A DNA stretch of 64,000 nucleotides from CBDFKJ01 sp965248805 (GCA_965248805.1 CBDFKJ010000009.1:310001-374000), one strand, 5' to 3'. Shown: positions 9,372 through 19,136, counted from the first letter of the stretch. A program made the numbers and translations. Notes: generated from the sequence alone by a model not told the origin.

Positions 9372-11594
9372 ATGTCCAGTTTGTTGTCGCAGGCCGAGAA
9401 TACGGCGCCGTATCTGGCCGGGCTCAATCCGGCGCAGCTGAGCGCCGTCGAGTCGCTCGATGGGCCGGTGCTGGTGCTGGCCGGCGCCGGCACCGGCAAG
9501 ACCCGGGTGCTGACGACGCGGCTCGCCCACATCCTGTTCCAGCGCCGCGCCCAGCCGTGGCAGGTCCTGGCGGTGACCTTCACCAACAAGGCGGCGCGCG
9601 AGATGCGCGAGCGGGTCGCCGCCATGCTGGGCGGCCCGGCGGAGGCGATCTGGCTGGGCACGTTTCACGCGCTCGGCGCGCGGATCGTGCGCCGCCACGC
9701 CGAAGTCGTCGGCCTGAAGCCCAACTTCACGATCCTCGACGAGGACGATCAGGTACGGCTCCTCAAGCAACTGCTCGCGGCACACGCCATCGACGACAAG
9801 AAATGGCCGGCCCGCATGCTGATGGGGGCGATCCAACGCTGGAAGGACCGCGGCCTGTTGCCGGAGCGGGTGCCCGGCGCCGATGCCGGCGAACTGGCCG
9901 GCGGCCGCATGATCGATATCTATGCCGACTACCAGGCCCGCCTGAAGACGCTCAACGCCGCCGATTTCGGCGATTTGCTACTGCATAATCTGACGTTGTT
10001 CACCAGCCGTGACGACATCCTGGCGGAGTATCATCGGCGCTTCCAATACATCCTGGTCGACGAATATCAGGACACGAACGTGGCACAGTATCTGTGGCTG
10101 CGGCTCCTGGCGCAGACACATCACAACATCGCCTGTGTCGGCGATGACGACCAGTCGATCTACGCCTGGCGCGGCGCCGAGGTCGGCAACATCCTCCACT
10201 TCGAGAAAGACTTCCCCGGCGCCTGCGTCGTCCGCCTGGAGCAGAACTACCGATCCACGCAACATATTCTGGGCGCGGCGTCCGGGCTCATCGCCAAGAA
10301 CGCGGGACGCCTGGGCAAGACCCTGTGGACCGAAGCCGACGGCGGCGACAAGGTCAATGTGCGCGGCGTTTGGGACGGTGAAGAAGAGGCGCGCGTCGTC
10401 GGCGACACGATCGAGACCCTGCACCGCAAGGGAACCCCCTTGCGCGAGATGGCTGTGCTGGTGCGCGCGGGCTCGCAAACGCGCGAGTTCGAGGAGCGGT
10501 TTCTGACGCTGGGCATCCCCTATCGCGTTGTCGGCGGCCCACGGTTCTATGAGCGGCTGGAGGTGCGCGACGCGCTGGCCTACCTGCGCGTGATCCATCA
10601 GCCGGACGACGACCTGGCCTTCGAGCGCATCGCCAACAAGCCCAAGCGCGGGCTCGGCACGGCCTCGCTGAAGCTGCTGCACGGTGCGGCCCGTACGATG
10701 GACAGCTCACTGTACCGCGCGGCGCAACAGCTGATCGCGACCGACGAGCTGAAGGCGGCGGCGCGCAAGTCGCTGGCGCAACTGTTGCGGCACTTCGAGC
10801 ACTGGCGCGGGATGGTCGACAGCCTGCCGCATACCGATCTCGCCGGCATCGTGCTCGACGAATCGGGCTACACCTACATGCTGCAGAACGATAAATCGCC
10901 GGAAGCGCCGGGGCGGCTGGAGAACCTGAAGGAACTGGTCGGCGCCATGGCGGATTTCGAGAACCTGGCCGGGTTCCTGGAGCATGTGTCGCTGGTGATG
11001 GAAAATGTCGAGTCGGCGCAGGGCGACATGGTCTCGATCATGACCCTGCACGGGGCCAAGGGCCTGGAATTCGACACAGTGTTCCTGCCGGGTTGGGAGG
11101 AGGGCCTGTTCCCGAGCCAGCGCAATATGGACCAGAACAGTGACAAGGGCTTGGAGGAGGAGCGCCGGCTCGCCTTTGTCGGGCTGACACGGGCTCGGCG
11201 CCGTGCCTACGTCTCGTTTGCGGCCAACCGGCGGCTGTATGGCGGCTGGGTGAGCGCGCTGCCCAGCCAATTCGTGCGGGATCTGCCCGAGGCGCACGTC
11301 TCGGTTGAGACCGAGGCCGGCCTGGTCGGTGGCGGGCGCACGGTGCGCGAGCCGCCCAGCCACGTCTGGCAGTCGAACCGATTCGGCGGCGGCCTGCTGA
11401 TCGACGGCGACGCCCTCATCATCGACAACGACCCGGCGCTGGCACGCTACGAACCGGGCGAGCGCGTGTTTCATCAGAAATTCGGCTACGGTACGGTGCG
11501 CGCGGTGGAGGCCAGCAAGCTTGAAATCGCATTCGACAAATCCGGCACCAAGAAGGTCCTCGACGGCTTCGTGTGCCGCGCCGACGCGGTGTAG
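9372..11594 (+). CDS. uvrD: ATP-dependent DNA helicase UvrD/PcrA
   Basis: Superfamily 1A 3'-5' helicase of nucleotide excision and mismatch repair, 740 residues. Visible motifs: Q motif (LNPAQLSAVES), Walker A (AGAGTGKTRVLT), motif Ia (VTFTNKAAREMRER), motif II (ILVDEYQDTN), motif III (VGDDDQSIYAWRGA), motif IV (RLEQNYRST), motif V/VI (MTLHGAKGLEFD, GLTRARR). The C-terminal end (VFHQKFGYGTVRAVEA) is the small Tudor-like RNA-polymerase-binding domain typical of PcrA/UvrD. ATG 9372 gives the normal N terminus. It is followed after 3 bp by prmA, probably co-transcribed. Confidence 0.96.
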   Translation: MSSLLSQAENTAPYLAGLNPAQLSAVESLDGPVLVLAGAGTGKTRVLTTRLAHILFQRRAQPWQVLAVTFTNKAAREMRERVAAMLGGPAEAIWLGTFHALGARIVRRHAEVVGLKPNFTILDEDDQVRLLKQLLAAHAIDDKKWPARMLMGAIQRWKDRGLLPERVPGADAGELAGGRMIDIYADYQARLKTLNAADFGDLLLHNLTLFTSRDDILAEYHRRFQYILVDEYQDTNVAQYLWLRLLAQTHHNIACVGDDDQSIYAWRGAEVGNILHFEKDFPGACVVRLEQNYRSTQHILGAASGLIAKNAGRLGKTLWTEADGGDKVNVRGVWDGEEEARVVGDTIETLHRKGTPLREMAVLVRAGSQTREFEERFLTLGIPYRVVGGPRFYERLEVRDALAYLRVIHQPDDDLAFERIANKPKRGLGTASLKLLHGAARTMDSSLYRAAQQLIATDELKAAARKSLAQLLRHFEHWRGMVDSLPHTDLAGIVLDESGYTYMLQNDKSPEAPGRLENLKELVGAMADFENLAGFLEHVSLVMENVESAQGDMVSIMTLHGAKGLEFDTVFLPGWEEGLFPSQRNMDQNSDKGLEEERRLAFVGLTRARRRAYVSFAANRRLYGGWVSALPSQFVRDLPEAHVSVETEAGLVGGGRTVREPPSHVWQSNRFGGGLLIDGDALIIDNDPALARYEPGERVFHQKFGYGTVRAVEASKLEIAFDKSGTKKVLDGFVCRADAV

Positions 11595-11597
11595 TCC

Positions 11598-12656
11598 GTG
11601 GACGCCGCCCAGGCAGGGTGGAAGCTCGAATGCCTCGTGCCGGCGCCGGCGGCAGAGGCCATCGTCGCCGAGTTGGAGCCGTACGCGTCCGCGGTCGGCT
11701 GGTTCGACCACGGCAGCAGTTGTCTCATTCGGGCCTACGGCAACGGCACCGCCGACGACGCGATCCTGCGTGCTCTGGTGACGGAAGCGGCGCATGCCGC
11801 CGGTGTCGCGCCGCCCGACACTGACATCATCCAACTGCCGGCCGTCGACTGGCTGGCACAGAACCGAGCGAGCTTTGCACCGATCAGGGTCGGCAGATTC
11901 TTCATCCACGATTCGAACTTCGCCGGTGCGATCCCCGCAGGCGCCATTCCGATTCTGATCGATGCGGCGTCCGCCTACGGCTCCGGCGCCCATGCAACGA
12001 CACGCGGCTGCCTGCAGTCACTAACCCGGCTCGGGCGCCGCGCGCCGCCCCGCGGTCCGATCCTCGATCTGGGGTGCGGCAGCGGCATCCTCGCCATTGC
12101 CGCCGCGAAGTTGTGGCGGCGTCCCGTGCTCGCGGTCGACGTCGATCCCGAGGCCGTCCAGGTGACGCGGCTCAACGCCCGCCGCAACGGCGTCGGCGGC
12201 CTGGTACGTTGCGTGCGCGCCGACGGCTATCGCCACGCGGCGATTGCCGAGGGCGCACCGTTTGATCTCGTGGTGGCCAATATCCTCGCCGGGCTCTTGG
12301 CGCGCATGGCCCATCATCTGGACCGGCATCTGGCGGCCGACGGCGTGGCGGTGCTCTCTGGATTATTGACGACGCAGGAAAAGCAAGTGTTGGCGCCGCA
12401 TCTGGCGCACGGACTGCGGCTGGCGCATCGCTTGCGGATCGAGGATTGGTCAACCCTGACGTTGCGTCGCGTGACTACTTCGCGTCGTCACGCGGCGAAG
12501 CCAGCGCTTCGTCGATCTCCTCCGGCCGGATGTTCGCCCGCGACAACGCCATGCCCGCCAATTGCAGACTGGTCTCGCCGAGTTCCATCACCACGTCGGC
12601 CGCGCCCAACGCCAACAGGCGCTCGCGGTGAACGTTATCACGGGCGCGGGCGATGA
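11598..12656 (+). CDS. prmA: Ribosomal protein L11 methyltransferase, with read-through tail
   Basis: Methylates ribosomal protein L11 using AdoMet. Motif I is LDLGCGSGILAIAAAK, the acidic loop is VLAVDVDPEAVQ, and the catalytic-loop motif is LVVANILAG. The substrate-recognition segment WLAQNRASFAPIRVGRFF is also typical. GTG 11598 lies 3 bp after the uvrD stop. Normal PrmA proteins end near DWSTLTLRR, which here falls at about 12467, but the frame continues 60 more residues antisense to the next gene. A TGA lies one base out of frame at 12471-12473, so a single inserted base would explain the lost stop. The added tail (RRHAAKPALRRSPPAG) is most likely not natural protein. Confidence 0.85.
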   Translation: MDAAQAGWKLECLVPAPAAEAIVAELEPYASAVGWFDHGSSCLIRAYGNGTADDAILRALVTEAAHAAGVAPPDTDIIQLPAVDWLAQNRASFAPIRVGRFFIHDSNFAGAIPAGAIPILIDAASAYGSGAHATTRGCLQSLTRLGRRAPPRGPILDLGCGSGILAIAAAKLWRRPVLAVDVDPEAVQVTRLNARRNGVGGLVRCVRADGYRHAAIAEGAPFDLVVANILAGLLARMAHHLDRHLAADGVAVLSGLLTTQEKQVLAPHLAHGLRLAHRLRIEDWSTLTLRRVTTSRRHAAKPALRRSPPAGCSPATTPCPPIADWSRRVPSPRRPRPTPTGARGERYHGRGR

Positions 12657-14077
12657 CGTGGATGTCGGGCTGCAACCGCCGCACGGCGGCGACCGTGCGC
12701 TCGGCGGCGTCGGCATGGTCGAGCGTCACCACCGCGGCGCGCGCCCGCGCCGTGCCGCAGGCCTTCAAGACGTCGGCACGGGCGCCATCGCCGTAGAACG
12801 CGTGCATGCCCTGAGCGCGCGCCTGCATAACCGAGGCGACGTTGAGGTCGAGCGCCACGTAAGGGATTTGCGACTCGCCCAACAGCCCGGCCACCGTTTG
12901 GCCGACGCGACCGAAGCCGGCGATTACCACATGGTCCCGCAGGTCGCTGGTCTCGCTCTCGATGGCGCCGAAGTCGGTCCGCTCGCCGGTCGCGCGGCGC
13001 TCTGCCCAGCGCCCGAGCACCGCCAGGCCGGGCGTCAGCATCATCGACAGAGCCACGACGGCGAGCAGCAATTTCCCGGTCACGGGCGCCAATACGCCGA
13101 CCGCCATCGCCATGGTGAATAGGACAAAAGCGAACTCGCCGCCTTCGGCGAGCAGCAATCCGACATTTGCGCTCAGCCCCAGCGGAAAGCGGAACAGTCG
13201 ACACAGCAGTGTCAGGATCACCGCTTTGCCAGCGACCAGCGCCAGCAGCATCGCCAACGCTTGCCAGGCATATTCGGCCAGCACGGACAGGTCGACCAGC
13301 ATACCCACCGCCATGAAGAACAAGCCTAGCAGCAGGCCACGAAACGGCTGGATCTCGGCCTCCACCTGATGGCGGAATTCGGTTTCGGCCAACATCAGCC
13401 CGGCCAGGAAAGCGCCGAGGGGCAGCGACAGTCCCGCCAGACCCGTAACCCAAGCGGTGCCCAACACCACCAGCAGCGTCACGGCCGCGAACATTTCGGG
13501 GTTGCGCACAAACGCGACGGCGCGAAACACCGGATGCAGCAGGCGTGGCCCGAGAACGAGGATGACGCCCAACGCCACGGCCGCCTTCACCGCCGCTAGC
13601 GCCAGCGCGCTGCCCAGCGTCGCCTGAGCGTCACCCAGTAACGGGATCAGCACCAGCATCGGCACGACCGCGAGGTCCTGAAACAGCAGTACCGCGATGG
13701 CGATGCGTCCGAACCTGGCCGTGATATCGCTGCGTTCGGCGAGCAACTGAACAACGATGGCGGTGGACGAGAACGCCAGGCCGGCGGCGATCACGATCAC
13801 GGCTTCGGCCCGCACGCCGGTGAGCCATACGACGGCGCCGATCAATGCGGCGCTGATCGCCACCTGCGCCAAGCCGAGGCCGAAGACGTAGCGGCATGAC
13901 CTTGAGCCGTTCGAAGGACAGCTCCAGTCCGATCGCGAACAGCAGGAACACGACGCCGAACTCGGCAAGAGCGCGCACGCCATCCGGATCGTCGATCAAG
14001 GCCAGGACGGATGGGCCAATGATTACGCCGGCGATCAGGTTGCGGATCGCGGCGCCGGTCGTCACAACCGCTATAGC
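12475..14077 (-). pseudogene. Kef-type cation:proton antiporter with TrkA-N domain, frameshifted
   Basis: A CPA2-family membrane antiporter for K+ or Na+ exchange with H+, with a C-terminal NAD-binding RCK domain (VVIAGFGRVGQTVAGLLGES). Downstream of about 13890 the frame is continuous to the stop at 12475-12477. The first membrane segments (NLIAGVIIGPSVLALIDD, FLLFAIGLELSFERLKVM) lie in a different frame, open only from 14077. The junction is at about 13885-13900, where KVM should run into RYVFGLGLAQVA. The N terminus is also about 20 residues shorter than expected, after an in-frame TGA at 14078-14080. Either a decayed gene or sequence error. It converges on prmA and is divergent from the exchanger gene at 14103. 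Confidence 0.82.
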
Positions 14078-14102
14078 TCAATTCGCGGCGTGAGCGGCAC
14101 AA

Positions 14103-15072
14103 ATGGATCAATTACTCCTCTGGGTGCAAGTGGGCGGCGGGCTCGCGCTGCTGTTCGTGTCTGCCGAGGTCCTGGTGCGCGGTGCGGTCGTCCTGGCGTG
14201 GCGGCTCGGCTTGTCGAGTCTGATCATCGGCCTCACCGTCACTGCCGCCGGCACGTCGGCGCATCACCTGCCTGACGGCGGCGCTCGACGGCGCACCCGA
14301 CATTGCGATGGGCAACGTCATCGGCAGTAACATCGCCAACCTGCTTCTCATCGCCGGCGTGGCGGCGGCGTTGCAGCCGTTGGCGTCGACGCCGCGGATG
14401 TTTTGGCGCGACGGCTTGTCGATGGTCGGCGCGACCATCGCGTTCGCCGCCATCGCGTTCACCGGTGCCATGCCGCGGTGGAGCGGGTTCGCTCTCTTGA
14501 CTGTATTCGTCGCCTACATCTACTGGTCCTATCGACAGGAGCGGCGATTGCCGGAGGATGTGTCGGTGAAGACGCGCGGCGTCGCCGAGCTTTCGCGCCC
14601 GTCGTCGCGGCTCTGGATGGCCGGGCTGTTGCTGATCGGCGGGTTGGCTGGGGTGATCCTCGGCGCCGAGCTGCTGATTCTCGGCGGTACCGGCGTCGCT
14701 CGTTCCGTCGGCGTCTCCGAGGCCGTGATCGCGCTGACGCTGTTCGCGCTCGGCACCAGCCTGCCCGAATTGGCGACGGTCGCGGTTGCCAGCTGGCGCG
14801 GCCATGACGAGGTCGCGATGGGCAATATTCTGGGGAGTTGCATCTTCAACGTGCTGGCGATTGCCGGCGGCGTCGTTGCCATCCAGCCGCTCACCGTCGC
14901 GGCCGAGCTGCGGCAGGTCGATTTGTGGCTACTGCTGGCGGTTACGCTCCTGTTCCCGCGATTCATGGCAACCGGGCGCCGTCTCGGCCGCGTCGAAGGC
15001 GGAGCACTGCTAATCATGTACGGCGGCTATGTCGCGCTGCGCGTCGTCGTTCCCGCGCTGCAGTCAGCCTAG
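14103..15072 (+). pseudogene. Sodium/calcium exchanger family protein (CaxA/YrbG), frameshifted
   Basis: Inner-membrane cation/Ca2+ exchanger with the two inverted alpha repeats of the family: SLIIGLTVTAAGTSA and MGNVIGSNIANLLLIAG in the first, VIALTLFALGTSLPELATV and MGNILGSCIFNVLAIAG in the second. ATG 14103 starts the first part. At about 14263-14270, just after AGTSA, the frame shifts, and the continuation (TCLTAALDGAPDIAMGN) is in another frame, open to the TAG at 15070-15072. The conserved PEL of the first repeat, present in the second repeat, appears disrupted at the same place. Function is probably lost unless the indel is a sequencing error. Confidence 0.84.
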
Positions 15073-15114
15073 ACGGAGCGTCGCCTTGTCGCGCGCGGGG
15101 CAAGCCGCCACTTT

Positions 15115-15897
15115 ATGGGCATGAGCCAGGACCAAGCCTTGCCGCGTGCCGCATTGGTAACGGGCGCAGCCCGCCGTATCGGCCGCGAGATCGCGGTTGC
15201 CTTGGCCGACGACGGCTGGGCGGTTGCGGTGCACTACAACGCCTCCGCAGCGGATGCCCAGGCCGTGGTCGCGGAAATCACGCGCAACGGCGGCCGGGCG
15301 GCGGCGCTGCGGGCCAGCCTCGACGACGAGGCCGCGGTATCGGAGTTGGTTCCGTCGGCGGCGCATGCGTTGGGGCCGCTGGGTCTGCTGGTGAACAACG
15401 CCGCGCGCTTCGAGCGCGACGAGGCCCTGACGGTGACACGCGAGAGCTGGGACCGGCACCTCGAGCCCAATCTGTGGGCGCCGTTTGTGTTGATGCAGCA
15501 GTTCGCTCGGCAGCTTCCCGAGGACGCGCGTGGCGTCGTTGTCAACATGCTGGATCAGCGGGTGCTGAACCTGACGCCGCACTTCGTCTCCTACACCGTC
15601 GCCAAGGCCGCGTTATGGTCCCTTACGCAGTCCATGGCCATGGCGCTGGCGCCGCGCATCCGCGTCGTCGGCATCGGGCTCGGTCCGACGCTGAGGAGCG
15701 AGCGCCAGACGGAGGAGCAATTCGCCGCACAGGTCGCCGCCACGCCGTTGGCGTGCGCGATCACCACCGCGGACGTGAGCGCGACGATCCGTTACATCCT
15801 GGCGACGCCGACGCTCACCGGGCAATTGATCGCGCTCGACGCCGGCGAGCATTTGGGCTGGGCGCAACCCGCGCGCGGCATAACGCCACGGGAGTAG
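15115..15897 (+). CDS. SDR oxidoreductase, pteridine reductase/FolM-like
   Basis: 260-residue short-chain dehydrogenase. The cofactor loop reads TGAARRIG, which fits the TGxxxRxG signature that separates pteridine reductases (PTR1/FolM) from ordinary SDRs with TGxxxGxG. The catalytic Tyr and Lys are in SYTVAKAA, and NNAARFERD is the NNAG-equivalent. Known members reduce dihydropterins or dihydromonapterin with NADPH. folB follows after 8 bp, supporting a folate or pterin role. Two in-frame ATGs, 15115 and 15121, are possible starts. The specific substrate is inferred, not shown. Confidence 0.78.
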   Translation: MGMSQDQALPRAALVTGAARRIGREIAVALADDGWAVAVHYNASAADAQAVVAEITRNGGRAAALRASLDDEAAVSELVPSAAHALGPLGLLVNNAARFERDEALTVTRESWDRHLEPNLWAPFVLMQQFARQLPEDARGVVVNMLDQRVLNLTPHFVSYTVAKAALWSLTQSMAMALAPRIRVVGIGLGPTLRSERQTEEQFAAQVAATPLACAITTADVSATIRYILATPTLTGQLIALDAGEHLGWAQPARGITPRE

Positions 15898-15905
15898 CGG
15901 TCACC

Positions 15906-16295
15906 GTGAACGACGAAACCGACCACCTGCTCGTCCGTGACCTGGAGCTGAACTGCAGCATCGGCGTGCATGCGCATGAACGCAAACGGCTGCAGCCGGT
16001 GCGGATCAACCTCGATCTGCAGATCGACCGCAGGCCGGAGCGCGCGCGCGACAGCATCGACGACGTGGTTTGCTACGAGACGCTGGCCGATGACGTGCGC
16101 TCGGTCGTAGAGACCGGTCACGTCAATCTGGTGGAGACATTGGCCGAGCGCGTTGCCGAAGTGTGCTTGCGCGACCGCCGGGTGCGCTCGGCAACGGTGC
16201 GGATCGAAAAGCTGGGCGTGGTCGCCGGCGCCGCGGCAGCCGGTGTCGAAATCGTGCGCAAAGCGCCGTGCCTGGATCGCTCGGAAGGACAATGA
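15906..16295 (+). CDS. folB: Dihydroneopterin aldolase
   Basis: 129-residue cytosolic aldolase converting 7,8-dihydroneopterin to 6-hydroxymethyl-dihydropterin and glycolaldehyde in folate synthesis. Family features: LELNCSIGVHAHERKRLQPV near the N terminus, the substrate-binding CYETLADDV, the conserved LVETLAERVAEV, and VRIEKLGVV near the end. GTG 15906 is the only start giving normal length. Its TGA overlaps the ATG of uvrC by 4 bp (ATGA), so the two are translationally coupled. Confidence 0.9.
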   Translation: MNDETDHLLVRDLELNCSIGVHAHERKRLQPVRINLDLQIDRRPERARDSIDDVVCYETLADDVRSVVETGHVNLVETLAERVAEVCLRDRRVRSATVRIEKLGVVAGAAAAGVEIVRKAPCLDRSEGQ

Positions 16296-18256
16296 CGACC
16301 GGCGAAACACAAGCGAACGAGGACGTACAACCGCTGACGCGCGGCATCGCCGAGCTCAAGCGCGCCGTGAAACGGCTCCCGGCGACGCCTGGCGTCTACC
16401 GCATGGTCAACGGCAGGGACGAAGTCCTGTATGTCGGCAAGGCGCGCAATCTGCGTCACCGCGTCGCCAGCTACACTCAGATCGCGCGGCTGTCGACGCG
16501 GCTGCGCCGCATGGTGGCCGAGACGGTTCGGCTGGAGATCGTCACGACCCACACCGAGGTCGAGGCGCTGCTGCTGGAAGCCAATATGATCAAGCGCCTG
16601 CGGCCGCGCTACAATATCACACTGCGCGACGACAAGAGCTTCCCCTACATTCTGTTGAATGCCGACCACGACTGGCCGCGTGCGGTCAAGTATCGCGGCG
16701 CTCGTGGCCGCTCGGGCGAATACTTCGGCCCATTCGCATCCGCCGGCGCGGTGAATCGCACCCTGAACACGCTGGAGCGCGCGTTTCTGCTGCGCTCGTG
16801 TTCCGACAGCATGCTGGCGCGCCGGACCCGGCCGTGCCTGAAGTATCAGCTGAAACGATGTAGCGCGCCGTGCGTGGGTCAGATCTCCGCCGAGGGTTAC
16901 CGTGAGCTGATTGTACAGGCGCGCGCCTTCCTGCGCGGCCAAAGCCAGCAGATCCAATCGCAGCTGTCCGTCGCCATGCAGGAAGCCAGCGATGCGCTCG
17001 ACTTCGAGCGCGCCGCGCGCTATCGCGATCGTATCCACGCCCTGGCGCAGGTGCAGGCGCACCAGGACATCAATCTAGAAGGCACGCGCATCAGCGACGC
17101 CGATGTCATTGCCGTGTCGATGGAGGGCGGCCAGGCTTGCGTCGAGGTGTTCTTCTTCCGCGCCAGCCGTAACAACGGCAATCGCGCCTATTTCCCGCGC
17201 CACGATGCCGCTGTCAGTGCCGCGGAGATATTGGCCGCGTTCATCGGCCAGTTCTATGACAACAAGCCACCGCCGCGTCTGGTGCTGCTCAGCCATCCGA
17301 TCGCCGAGCAAGCGCTCGTCGGCGATGCCCTTTCGGTACGCTCGGGCCAGCGAGTGGCGCTCGAATGCCCACGGCGCGGCGCCAAACGGCGCCTGATCGA
17401 GCACGCGGCAATGAACGCGAAGGGGGCGTTGGCGCAGCGGCTGGCCGACGGCGCCTCGCATCAACAATTGCTGGAAAAGTTGGTGGAGTGCTTTGGGCTG
17501 GAAGCGCCGCCGCGCCGGATCGAAGTGTACGACAACAGCCACATCTCGGGCACTCATCAGGTCGGCGCGATGATCGTTGCCGGCGCGGACGGTTTTGTGA
17601 AGTCGGCCTATCGGAAGTTCGCAATTAAGGGATCGGACGAAGGCGAAGGCGAGGCCGCGCCTTCCCAAAGTGTGAGCCCCGGCGATGACTACGCGATGCT
17701 GCGTCAGGTGCTAACACGGCGGTTTCGCCGTGCGCTCGAGGATGACCCGGACCACGCTGGCGAGAACTGGCCCGATCTGTGCCTGATCGATGGCGGCCGT
17801 GGCCAGCTCAACGTCGCCTGCGAGGTCTTGCAGGCACTCGGCATCGAAGACGTTGCGGTCGTCGCGATCGCCAAGGGTCCGGATCGCGACGCCGGGCGCG
17901 AGCGGTTCTTCCAGCAAAACCGTGCACCTTTCCGCCTGCCACAGCGCGACCCGGTGCTGTTCTATATGCAACGTTTGCGCGATGAGGCGCACCGCTTTGC
18001 CATCGGGACGCACCGGGCCAGGCGGTCGAAGGCCATCGAACGCAATCCGCTGGACGACATCGCCGGCATCGGTGCCAAGCGCAAGCGGGCGCTGCTGCAT
18101 CATTTTGGTTCGGCACGAGGTGTGGCCCGTGCCGGGATGGAAGATCTGGAGCGAGTTGCCGGCATTAGCAAAACCGTGGCGCGGCGGGTCTATGATCATC
18201 TTCGCGGCGATGTGTCATTTGCGCCCGGCGCGGCGCAATCGCTTGAGCACAAATAA
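16292..18256 (+). CDS. uvrC: UvrABC excinuclease subunit C
   Basis: 654-residue nuclease that makes both incisions around UvrB-bound DNA damage. N-terminal GIY-YIG domain (TPGVYRMVNGRDEVLYVGKA), a UVR motif for UvrB contact (DALDFERAARYRDRIHAL), an RNase H-like second nuclease domain with the catalytic Asp in EVYDNSHISGTHQVG and LIDGGRGQL, and a C-terminal helix-hairpin-helix (IAGIGAKRKRALLHHFGS). Length is normal. The start overlaps folB by 4 bp. Confidence 0.96.
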   Translation: MTTGETQANEDVQPLTRGIAELKRAVKRLPATPGVYRMVNGRDEVLYVGKARNLRHRVASYTQIARLSTRLRRMVAETVRLEIVTTHTEVEALLLEANMIKRLRPRYNITLRDDKSFPYILLNADHDWPRAVKYRGARGRSGEYFGPFASAGAVNRTLNTLERAFLLRSCSDSMLARRTRPCLKYQLKRCSAPCVGQISAEGYRELIVQARAFLRGQSQQIQSQLSVAMQEASDALDFERAARYRDRIHALAQVQAHQDINLEGTRISDADVIAVSMEGGQACVEVFFFRASRNNGNRAYFPRHDAAVSAAEILAAFIGQFYDNKPPPRLVLLSHPIAEQALVGDALSVRSGQRVALECPRRGAKRRLIEHAAMNAKGALAQRLADGASHQQLLEKLVECFGLEAPPRRIEVYDNSHISGTHQVGAMIVAGADGFVKSAYRKFAIKGSDEGEGEAAPSQSVSPGDDYAMLRQVLTRRFRRALEDDPDHAGENWPDLCLIDGGRGQLNVACEVLQALGIEDVAVVAIAKGPDRDAGRERFFQQNRAPFRLPQRDPVLFYMQRLRDEAHRFAIGTHRARRSKAIERNPLDDIAGIGAKRKRALLHHFGSARGVARAGMEDLERVAGISKTVARRVYDHLRGDVSFAPGAAQSLEHK

Positions 18257-18386
18257 GCTGGACGGAAGCATTCTGACGGAGCGATATTGTGTCAGGACCA
18301 AGCCCAGGCGCGCCTGGCCAGTCGGCGCGCAACATGGCAGGCAGAATTACTCCAGTCTCGCCGAACAATGCTACGGGAGTAGCGGC

Positions 18387-19052
18387 ATGATTTCGAGCCT
18401 GCCCAACACGCTGACGATTGCTCGAATTGCAGTCATTCCCCTGATCGTCGCCTTGCTGTTCCTGTTTGACGACTGGGCACGGTGGACGGCGTGCGCTCTC
18501 TTCACCTTGGCGGGCCTGACCGACTTCCTCGACGGTTACTTGGCCCGCGCTATGGAGCGCGAGTCGCGCTTCGGCAGGTTTCTCGATCCCATCGCCGACA
18601 AGCTCTTGGTTGGTGCAGTGTTGCTGATGCTGGTGGGTAAGGACGCGCTGACCACCTGGGCATTGATCCCGGCAGTAATTATTCTTTGCCGTGAAATCCT
18701 GGTCTCCGGCCTGCGCGAGCACTTGGCCGAACTCAACGTGTCGGTGCCGGTGAGCCGTCTCGCCAAGTGGAAGACCGCGATGCAAATGATTGCGATCGGC
18801 ATTCTGATTGTCGGGGACGCCTTCCCCGCCGCGGTCCCGGTGCAATTGATCGGGGAGTTGGGCCTGTGGCTGGCAGCGGGACTTACCATGGTGACCGGCT
18901 GGGACTATCTTTCCGCCGGCGTCCGCCACATCCACGCGGAGGAAGGCGCGCAGCGCTCACCGACGCCGGCGCGCGCGATGCGTCCGGCGACGCAACGGCC
19001 GGCGGAACACGCACGGCGCACGGCCAGTGACGCCCGTACAGCCAGCGGCTGA
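18387..19052 (+). CDS. pgsA: CDP-diacylglycerol--glycerol-3-phosphate 3-phosphatidyltransferase
   Basis: Inner-membrane enzyme joining CDP-diacylglycerol and glycerol-3-phosphate, the committed step to phosphatidylglycerol and cardiolipin. The CDP-alcohol phosphotransferase signature is complete: DGYLAR, then eight residues, then GRFLDPIAD, with all four Asp. Several hydrophobic helices surround it. ATG 18387 gives MISSLPNTLTIARIAVIP, the usual first helix. The last ~35 residues are polar and alanine/arginine-rich (SPTPARAMRPATQRPAEH), beyond the usual core. It lies 130 bp after uvrC. Confidence 0.93.
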   Translation: MISSLPNTLTIARIAVIPLIVALLFLFDDWARWTACALFTLAGLTDFLDGYLARAMERESRFGRFLDPIADKLLVGAVLLMLVGKDALTTWALIPAVIILCREILVSGLREHLAELNVSVPVSRLAKWKTAMQMIAIGILIVGDAFPAAVPVQLIGELGLWLAAGLTMVTGWDYLSAGVRHIHAEEGAQRSPTPARAMRPATQRPAEHARRTASDARTASG

Positions 19053-19136
19053 CGCGCGCTTTCGACGCCAATTCGGTTGGCGGTTCGTGCTACGTTCGCC
19101 GGCGACAATGCTGACAACGCCGCGTGGAGTACATTC

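Noticed and set aside
9104..9988. 294-codon plus-strand frame across the protease/uvrD boundary
   Set aside because: Overlaps the real uvrD start in another frame and reads as Arg-rich shadow sequence.
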